A stretch of DNA of 12,888 nt. It comes from Oligoflexus sp. GTDB lineage: Bacteria; Bdellovibrionota_B; Oligoflexia; Oligoflexales; Oligoflexaceae. The translations under genes and the position numbers were made by a program. Location: contig JASLCY010000572.1 in the NCBI GenBank assembly GCA_030151925.1, positions 1-12,888 on the forward strand, read 5' to 3'. Below, one piece after another: positions 8,053 through 12,888 of the stretch. The notes beneath the pieces are model-generated. The model saw only the letters and a program-made list of their open reading frames with translations, did not search any database and was not told the DNA's origin. Within the stretch, counting starts at the first letter, position 1, and each line of letters begins with the position of its first letter.

Positions 8053-8427
8053 TCACAGCGGAGGGAGCCACTGACCCAAGATTCTTTGTAAGGCATCCGG
8101 CTTCAAAGGTTTGGCCATATGCGCGTTCATGCCGGCGAGCAGCCAGCGATCATCGTCCTCGCGCAGGACGTTCGCCGTGAGGGCGATGATCGGTATGGAG
8201 TTCGGATAACCGGGCTCCGAGCGGATGATGCGGGCCGCCTCGTAACCGTCCATCTCCGGCATCTGGCAGTCCATCAGGATCAGGTCGAAGGAACTCGAAC
8301 GCAATTTATCGAGGGCGATAAGGCCGTTCGCCGCCGCTTCCACCGCGCAGCCGAGCTGCTCGAGCATCTTCGTCACGACGAGCAGATTGATCGTGTTGTC
8401 CTCGGCGACCAGGATGCGTCCGCCCAT
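8053..8427 (-). CDS. Stand-alone response regulator receiver (CheY-like) domain
   Basis: A 124-residue protein made only of a receiver domain, which is phosphorylated by a histidine kinase. All active-site residues are present: acidic pair E9 and D10 in LVAEDN, phospho-acceptor D53 in [11 protein letters not shown], switch T84 in ALTAN, and K106 in MAKPLKP. The [11 protein letters not shown] start and [13 protein letters not shown] motif are typical of receivers attached to hybrid histidine kinases, yet there is no kinase or output domain in the window. It starts one base after the stop of the sigma-like membrane protein gene (TGA-G-ATG), with its ribosome binding site (AGAGG) inside that gene, so the two are translationally coupled. 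This makes it a candidate control partner of that protein (inference). It is the last gene of the long - strand unit. Confidence 0.95.
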   Translation of the reverse strand: MGGRILVAEDNTINLLVVTKMLEQLGCAVEAAANGLIALDKLRSSSFDLILMDCQMPEMDGYEAARIIRSEPGYPNSIPIIALTANVLREDDDRWLLAGMNAHMAKPLKPDALQRILGQWLPPL

Positions 8428-8428
8428 C

Positions 8429-9097
8429 TCAACCTCTCTGCAAAAGGAGCCAGTAGACGAACGAACCGAGCGTGAGCCCGCCGGCTATGAATAAGACGAT
8501 CGTCCTGGTCTTCCAGGCCAGTTTTCGTTTCGGCCTGATATGGACCATGATGCGGCTGATGGAGGTCGGATGCGGGTCGCGGATCTTCAAGAAGCTGTAG
8601 CTCGGGAGGTTCGCCAGCTCGGCGATCTTGACCTTCGGATGGGTCTTGAGGAGCTGCTCCGCGCCGCGCAGGGCTTCCTCCACCTCGAGGGCCGGCGCTT
8701 CGAGTATGCGGGCGATGGGTTCGAGCGGGAACTTATAGCGCTCGACGAGCGCGAGCGCGATCGCCAGCTCGGGCCCGATCTCGACCAGGAAGAGCTCGAG
8801 CGGGTAGAACAGGGCGATCTTCTTCTTATCGTCGAATTGGTGGCGATAGTAGGCTTCGAGGAAGTCCTTATCGATGCCGCGCAGGGCGTCGCGGCTCATG
8901 TCGAAGGCGTGGGCGAAGAGTTCGACCCGGATGTCCTCGTGCGACCAGCTCGAGAGCAGCTCGCCGTGGACGAAGGCGCAGGCCTCGTTCGCGAGGACGC
9001 CCGCGCGGCTTCGATCGCCGGTGATCCGGAAGATGAAGTCCGTGAGGGATTCCTTCTGCGATTCGATGTATTCGAGCGCCGGGTCCGTTATCGCCAT
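8429..9097 (-). CDS. Putative ECF sigma-like protein with C-terminal membrane anchor
   Basis: A 222-residue protein not recognised as any named family. Residues ~18-73 follow the layout of sigma-70 region 2 of ECF factors: FIFRITGDRSRAGVLANEA resembles the usual RLTGD..xAEDLVQEA helix, and ELFAHAFDMSRDALRG resembles the WLYxIARNxAxDxLR helix. Residues ~109-151 resemble region 4: ALALVERYKFPLEPIARILE, then EVEEALRGAEQLLK where sigma factors have a helix-turn-helix. Key positions are degraded: the DxxQ motif reads GxxN, and the recognition helix is acidic rather than basic. Residues ~198-218 form one hydrophobic membrane helix preceded by a strongly basic stretch (RPKRKLAWKTR), predicting a cytoplasmic N-terminal body with a C-terminal anchor. 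The start lies three bases after the preceding stop. It may be a non-DNA-binding sigma mimic rather than a true sigma factor; the assignment is pattern-based. Confidence 0.55.
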   Translation of the reverse strand: MAITDPALEYIESQKESLTDFIFRITGDRSRAGVLANEACAFVHGELLSSWSHEDIRVELFAHAFDMSRDALRGIDKDFLEAYYRHQFDDKKKIALFYPLELFLVEIGPELAIALALVERYKFPLEPIARILEAPALEVEEALRGAEQLLKTHPKVKIAELANLPSYSFLKIRDPHPTSISRIMVHIRPKRKLAWKTRTIVLFIAGGLTLGSFVYWLLLQRG

Positions 9098-9100
9098 GTC

Positions 9101-10402
9101 CTAGGCCTGCCTTTGCCGAAAGCCAACACGGTAGAGGATTAACAGAAGCGCCACGTAGGGGGGAAGCAGGAAAACGCTCACCCGGGCCACATTCTGCGTG
9201 ATGGCGCCGAACATGTAAAGCGCGGGCAAGAGCAGGCCGGTGATGAGATGCAAGAGCAGATAAGACCGCACGAACAGCCAGCCCCGCGGCGAGACTTCGA
9301 GCGCGCGGCCCCTCACGAAGATCCAGAAAGCCCAGGCAAACGCGATGAGGTCTATGGGCCAGAAGAGGAGTTGGTTGGCGTTATGATGCAGGTCCTGATG
9401 TCCCGATACGAGCCAGCTCAGGGTCATCATGAAGCCCCAGAAGCCGCCGAAGAGGAACCAGGCGCTCGCCAGCAGGCCGAAGGCGCGATAGAGCCAAGGG
9501 GAGATCCGCGTCTTCTTCTGCTGGAGGAAGAAGCCGAGGCCGATCGGGATGATGGGCAATCCACCGAGGATGAGCAGCATCGAATAGGCGAAGTTCGGAT
9601 AAGAGCTCGGCCGCGGAGCCTCGACGAGTTTGTGCCCCTCTTCGATCAGCGGTTTCTGCGCCTGCGAGTAATCGATGAGCAGCGCCCGGAGATAGAGCGG
9701 ATGGAAGGCCGTCTCCCACTGCGTGGCGAAACGATCGAGGTTGCTGTTCATCCCGAAATCGAGCAGGACGTCCATCCCCGGATCGTACTGATAACCTTCG
9801 CGCACGAAGTCGCGGAACGTCATCTTGCTGAGGACTTGGCTATAGCGCTCCTTGAGCGCGCCGCCGAGGGCGTAATCGATGTAATCCCGCGGACGGGTCG
9901 AGCAGTTGTCGAAGAAGTATTGGTAAGAGTACTCGCGGTTCTCGGGCCTCGCGTTCCACTCGAGTTTTTCGAGCAGACGGCGTTTTTCGGCCGGCGTGAG
10001 GAGAAGCCTGTCCTCCCAGACCGTGCGCTGCTCCCTTTGATAACCGCGCAGGGCGGCATGGAACGGCACGAGTCCGAGTTTATAACGCAGGATCCCGCGA
10101 TAGAAGTTGATCGAGAACGTCAAGGGGTCATCCATCTCAAAGATGCCCCAATTATAAACCGTATCGGTATAATTCCGATGATCGACGACGCGCAGGGCCG
10201 TATGGCCGAAGTTATTGTAGACGAGATTGCCGATGTCGATGGTATGCAGGTAGAACTCGACTTTATCCATCTCCTCGTCCGCCGGGGCGGAAACGGAAGA
10301 AACGGCGGGAGCGGGCGGAGCTTCAGCGGCCTTGGCGTCGGACGGGGGGAGGATCAGCGCCCCCCAGACGAAAAACAATGAGAGGAGGAGGCGCATAGAC
10401 AT
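9101..10402 (-). CDS. DUF4105 (Lnb N-terminal periplasmic domain) protein with five C-terminal membrane helices
   Basis: A 433-residue envelope protein. Residues 1-26 are a signal peptide or first membrane anchor, followed by an Ala/Pro/Ser-rich linker. Residues ~46-250 carry the DUF4105 hallmarks: NNFGHTALRV (63-72) with H67, VYNWGIFEMDDP (82-93) and DNCSTRPRDYIDY (165-177) with C167. The conserved His and Cys suggest a papain/NlpC-like catalytic pair. This domain is the N-terminal part of Lnb, the lipoprotein N-acyltransferase described in Bacteroides, so a role in lipoprotein or lipid acyl transfer is possible here but unproven. About five membrane helices follow (near 271-293, 305-332, 346-363, 381-400 and 409-428). 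The ATG shares its A with the stop of the preceding thioesterase gene (TGATG); an alternative ATG two codons later is possible. Linkage to an acyl-CoA thioesterase is suggestive. Confidence 0.85.
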   Translation of the reverse strand: MSMRLLLSLFFVWGALILPPSDAKAAEAPPAPAVSSVSAPADEEMDKVEFYLHTIDIGNLVYNNFGHTALRVVDHRNYTDTVYNWGIFEMDDPLTFSINFYRGILRYKLGLVPFHAALRGYQREQRTVWEDRLLLTPAEKRRLLEKLEWNARPENREYSYQYFFDNCSTRPRDYIDYALGGALKERYSQVLSKMTFRDFVREGYQYDPGMDVLLDFGMNSNLDRFATQWETAFHPLYLRALLIDYSQAQKPLIEEGHKLVEAPRPSSYPNFAYSMLLILGGLPIIPIGLGFFLQQKKTRISPWLYRAFGLLASAWFLFGGFWGFMMTLSWLVSGHQDLHHNANQLLFWPIDLIAFAWAFWIFVRGRALEVSPRGWLFVRSYLLLHLITGLLLPALYMFGAITQNVARVSVFLLPPYVALLLILYRVGFRQRQA

Positions 10403-10917
10403 CAGGTCGACTCTTTCTGATTGAGGCGTTCAGCATTTTGGCGTTTGAGCTCGAGACGGGATATGCGGCGAAACTTCGCTTCCTCGTAACGGCGCTTCTG
10501 ATCTTCGGTCGAAGGGATGACCTGCGGGATAGAGGTCGGACGCCCATGGCTGTCGAGCGCCACCATCGTCACGTAAGCCGAGGCCGTATGGAAGAACTCG
10601 CCGGTCCGGGGATTCTCCGCGGTGACCTTCACCCCGATCTCGCAGCTCGTCGTCCACACATAGTTGACCGAAGCCTTCAGGCTCACGATCCAACCGAGTT
10701 TGATCGGCGCGAGGAATTCGAGAGCGTCGACGGACGCTGTCACGACCTGCTTATTCGCATGGCGCTCCGCGCAGATAGCCGCCGCGATATCAACCCAGGA
10801 CATGATCACTCCCCCGAAAACCGTGCCGATGGCATTGGTGTGTTGAGGGAGGACCATCTCGGTCATGATCGCTTCGCTTGCCAGTACGGGTTTACCGCCT
10901 GCGGCCGGGTTGGGCAT
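10402..10917 (-). CDS. Hotdog-fold acyl-CoA thioesterase (YciA/ACOT-like)
   Basis: A 171-residue cytoplasmic enzyme predicted to hydrolyse acyl-CoA thioesters. Residues ~12-130 form a single hotdog domain with the acyl-CoA hydrolase signature: N28 in HTNAIGTVFGG, then MSWVDIAAAICAERHA with D43 as likely catalytic acid, and DALEFLAPIKLG. The C-terminus (~135-171) is a highly charged helical tail (KRRYEEAKFRR...LKRQNAERLNQKE), longer than in compact YciA proteins. AAAGGACG upstream supports the start at 10917, which means its first 26 bases overlap the end of the diguanylate cyclase gene. Its stop overlaps the next start by one base, so it is coupled on both sides. Acyl chain preference cannot be read from the sequence. 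Confidence 0.92.
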   Translation of the reverse strand: MPNPAAGGKPVLASEAIMTEMVLPQHTNAIGTVFGGVIMSWVDIAAAICAERHANKQVVTASVDALEFLAPIKLGWIVSLKASVNYVWTTSCEIGVKVTAENPRTGEFFHTASAYVTMVALDSHGRPTSIPQVIPSTEDQKRRYEEAKFRRISRLELKRQNAERLNQKEST

Positions 10918-11971
10918 GATGTTCGTCCTTTAGTGGGGTGGAGGAGGAAGAGGTGACGGACGGCGCCTGAGCCAGCACACACTGGTTTTTCCCGCGTCGT
11001 TTACTCTCGTACATACACTCGTCGGCGACCGCTATCAATTTTTCTTTTTGGTCCGCGTGTTCGGGGAACGCTGCGACGCCGATCGAACTGGTGACCTGGG
11101 CGATGGCGTCCTTGGCTACGACGAATTTCGCGGTCTGGATGCGTTCCTGGATACGTTTCGCGGTCTTGAGCCCGGTGTTCGCATCGGCCTCGATCAGGAT
11201 GACGACGAATTCGTCGCCGCCGAAACGGAAGACGAGGTCGACGTCGCGGACCGTGGCTTTGATGATGGCCGCGACTTCCCGCAGGACCTGGCTGCCCGCG
11301 AGATGCCCGTAGGTGTCGTTCACCGGTTTGAAGTTATCGAGATCGATGAAGAGCAGGCTGAAATTCGAGCCGTAGCGCTGCGAGCGCTTCACTTCCCTAT
11401 CGAGGGCGACGTCGAGGTAGCGGTGGTTGTAGAGGCCGGTGAGATCGTCGAGATGGAGCAGCGTCTGCGTCTCCGTCATCCGCGAGAACCAGCGGAAGGT
11501 CGTCTGGAGCTGCCTCACGAGGAAGTCGACCGCGACCGCGTCGGTGTCGGAGACCGCGTCGTTCTCGAGCCAGACCAGAGCGTAGGCATCCTGGTCGCTG
11601 TCGCCGAGAAGGGCGATGCTGTAACTTTGGCCTTCGAGGTCGAGAGCGTGGATGCCTTCGAAGAAGTCGTGATCGTTCGGCTCGATCTGCAGGAGCCTCT
11701 GCCTCAGGCCGGATTTTTGGGCCTCGCTGAGGAAATCGCAGGCCTCGATCCCCGTGAAGCGCAGCGCCTTGTCCTCGCGCCTGATCTTGATGAGGCCGAG
11801 CGAATGGATCGCGTAATTGCGCGCGAAGAGCTGCATCGTGCGTTCGATGAGGCTCTCGATATGCGTCTCGCGCCAGAGGGCTTCGGCTCCCGCGAGGGTC
11901 TTGGCAAAGGCCTCTTCGGTACTTCCCGGTCGTGCTTTCAAGGTCAGTGTCGGTCTCGGCTTGTTCTGCAT
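10892..11971 (-). CDS. Diguanylate cyclase with GGDEF domain and N-terminal sensory region
   Basis: A 359-residue protein with no membrane helix, predicted to make cyclic di-GMP from two GTP. Residues ~1-170 are a mixed alpha/beta region that could be GAF-like; I cannot name it. Residues ~175-335 are a GGDEF domain: DDLTGLYNHRYLD at its start, LFIDLDNFKPVNDTYGH, and an intact active site FRFGGDEFVVIL with GGDEF at 251-255. An RxxD inhibitory site (R242-D245) lies at the right distance, so product feedback inhibition is likely. The final ~20 residues are Ser-rich then basic and look disordered. A GTG at 11980 would extend it by three codons, but GGAG eight bases before the ATG at 11971 favours the ATG. 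It follows a prepilin peptidase gene by 15 bases, linking c-di-GMP to type IV pilus or type II secretion functions (inference). Confidence 0.96.
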   Translation of the reverse strand: MQNKPRPTLTLKARPGSTEEAFAKTLAGAEALWRETHIESLIERTMQLFARNYAIHSLGLIKIRREDKALRFTGIEACDFLSEAQKSGLRQRLLQIEPNDHDFFEGIHALDLEGQSYSIALLGDSDQDAYALVWLENDAVSDTDAVAVDFLVRQLQTTFRWFSRMTETQTLLHLDDLTGLYNHRYLDVALDREVKRSQRYGSNFSLLFIDLDNFKPVNDTYGHLAGSQVLREVAAIIKATVRDVDLVFRFGGDEFVVILIEADANTGLKTAKRIQERIQTAKFVVAKDAIAQVTSSIGVAAFPEHADQKEKLIAVADECMYESKRRGKNQCVLAQAPSVTSSSSTPLKDEHHAQPGRRR

Positions 11972-11979
11972 AGACTGCA

Positions 11980-11983
11980 CTCC
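11980..11983 (-). promoter_or_regulatory. Shine-Dalgarno deciding the diguanylate cyclase start
   Basis: GGAG on the - strand is eight bases upstream of the ATG at 11971. It abuts the alternative GTG at 11980, sharing its first G, so it cannot serve that codon. Confidence 0.6.
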
Positions 11984-11986
11984 GTC

Positions 11987-12826
11987 TCAAAAGGTGAACA
12001 TAAGACCCGCGAGCTGATGGCCGAAGAGCAGATAAAGGGCCGCGGCCACCGAGAGGAACGGGCCGAAGGGCAGCTTCAGTTTCAGGTCTTTCTTGCGATT
12101 GATCACTATCAGCGTAACCCCGACGACGGAGCCAAGCAATGAAGCCCAGAAAATCGTAGTCAAAATCGATTGATAGCCGAGCCACCCGCCGATTCCCGCG
12201 AGGAGCTTGACGTCGCCGAGCCCGAGCCCATAATCCTTACGGATCAAATAATAGAGCCATGCCACGGCATAGAAGCTTCCGCCCCCCAGAAGGATACCGA
12301 ACAGGCTGCTTTTGAGATCGAGCTCCGGATGAACCAGCGCGACCAGAGGCGCCACGGCGATCAGCGGCAGGCTCAGGACGTCGGGGATGATCTGATGCTC
12401 GAGGTCGATGACCGAGCAGATCAGCAGCACGCTGCAAAAAATGGTGGCATGGAGGCAGCGCAACGCCTGCTGGGGGTCGAAGCCCTGGATAGTGCCATCG
12501 GCCAGGATGAAAAAAGGGAACTGCCAATAAATTATGACAAAGAGTACAGCTGTTCCGAATTCGACTAGGGGATATTGTGGAGATATCTTTGTGCCGCAGC
12601 ACGCCGATTTGCCACGAAGGAATAACCACGAGAAGATCGGGATGTTGTACCAGAACGGAATCAAAGTACCGCAGGACGGACATTTGGAGCGACTGCTCTC
12701 CCAGAAAATGCCGCGAGGGATACGATAGATGCAGACATTGAAAAAGCTGCCAAACAGGCTACCGAACAGGAAAACAAACCAGGTAATCGGGCTTAGCAGT
12801 ATCGCTTCCAACTCAATCCAAACCAT
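11987..12826 (-). CDS. pilD: Type IV prepilin peptidase / N-methyltransferase (A24 family)
   Basis: A 279-residue inner-membrane aspartic protease that cleaves and N-methylates prepilins and type II secretion pseudopilins. The N-terminal FGSFFNVCIYRIPRG motif and cytoplasmic Cys loop belong to the methyltransferase half. The catalytic aspartates are D141 in SVIDLEHQIIPD and D205 in GLGLGDVKLL, with about seven hydrophobic helices spread along the protein. The zinc-type loop normally reads CxxC-x21-CxxC. Here C49 and C52 are present, but position 74 is Ser, giving S-A-C-C (74-77), so one Cys is shifted or lost. Length is typical for the family. AGGT about five bases before the ATG at 12826 supports the start. 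No pilin genes are in the window. It is the first gene of the six-gene - strand unit. Its 5' half is AT-richer than its neighbours. Confidence 0.96.
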   Translation of the reverse strand: MVWIELEAILLSPITWFVFLFGSLFGSFFNVCIYRIPRGIFWESSRSKCPSCGTLIPFWYNIPIFSWLFLRGKSACCGTKISPQYPLVEFGTAVLFVIIYWQFPFFILADGTIQGFDPQQALRCLHATIFCSVLLICSVIDLEHQIIPDVLSLPLIAVAPLVALVHPELDLKSSLFGILLGGGSFYAVAWLYYLIRKDYGLGLGDVKLLAGIGGWLGYQSILTTIFWASLLGSVVGVTLIVINRKKDLKLKLPFGPFLSVAAALYLLFGHQLAGLMFTF

Positions 12827-12873
12827 GCAACCTCGCTAGGCCTTTAGGCACCGGTCAAAATGCTTGTGAAGTT

Positions 12874-12879
12874 ATTATA
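12874..12879 (-). promoter_or_regulatory. Consensus -10 element (TATAAT) upstream of prepilin peptidase
   Basis: The - strand reads a perfect TATAAT 48 bases before the ATG at 12826, predicting a transcript start near 12867 and a leader of about 40 bases. The matching -35 would fall beyond the window edge and cannot be checked. The surroundings are AT-rich, unlike the coding DNA. If real, it would drive the whole six-gene unit. Confidence 0.45.
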
Positions 12880-12888
12880 TTCACTCTC

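Noticed and set aside
9248..10381. A 377-codon open frame on the + strand opposite the DUF4105 gene
   Set aside because: It has a Glu/Arg-rich shadow composition and no ribosome binding site noted, while the - strand gene has conserved DUF4105 motifs.
11048..12142. A 364-codon open frame on the + strand opposite the GGDEF and prepilin peptidase genes
   Set aside because: It crosses two well-supported - strand genes in antisense, and its Glu/Asp/Val/Arg-rich sequence has no recognisable domain.

Overview
The window reads as chromosomal DNA of a Gram-negative bacterium. Base composition is about 60% G+C by eye. Envelope features are plentiful: several Sec signal peptides, a periplasmic cyclophilin, a cupredoxin, a di-haem c-type cytochrome, a prepilin peptidase and an Lnb/DUF4105-type protein. 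The gene mix would suit a deltaproteobacterial or Bdellovibrionota-like lineage, but that is a guess; no rRNA, tRNA or other marker gene is present. Coding density is very high. I see no mobile element, CRISPR array or tRNA, and no gene-free stretch over 300 bases.

Layout. Bases 1-3745 are read on the + strand: the 3' part of a K+-dependent membrane pyrophosphatase (hppA), then a secreted cyclophilin with an unusual C-terminal extension, then a cysteine-synthase-like PLP enzyme whose ribosome binding site overlaps the cyclophilin stop codon. Bases 3776-12826 are all read on the - strand, converging on the first block with only 30 bases between the two stop codons.

The - strand block splits into two likely transcription units. 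The first (7840 down to 3776) encodes a large di-haem cytochrome of the cytochrome c peroxidase/MauG/RoxA type, a small cupredoxin and a class-3-like aldehyde dehydrogenase, with gaps of only 14 and 16 bases. It looks like a periplasmic redox module plus a cytoplasmic aldehyde-oxidising enzyme. Upstream lies a 212-base AT-richer intergenic region with two imperfect hairpins.

The second unit (12826 down to 8053) is six genes with gaps of 1-15 bases or overlaps: prepilin peptidase, GGDEF diguanylate cyclase, hotdog acyl-CoA thioesterase, DUF4105/Lnb-like membrane protein, a protein resembling a degenerate ECF sigma factor with a C-terminal membrane anchor, and a stand-alone receiver domain. A TATAAT -10 element lies just upstream of the first gene. 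The last pair resembles, in gene order, a split and membrane-tethered version of PhyR (sigma-like domain plus receiver) and is the most unusual thing in the window.

These calls come from motif recognition by eye. Domain assignments for the sigma-like protein, the cytochrome subfamily and the cyclophilin extension need profile searches or structure prediction.
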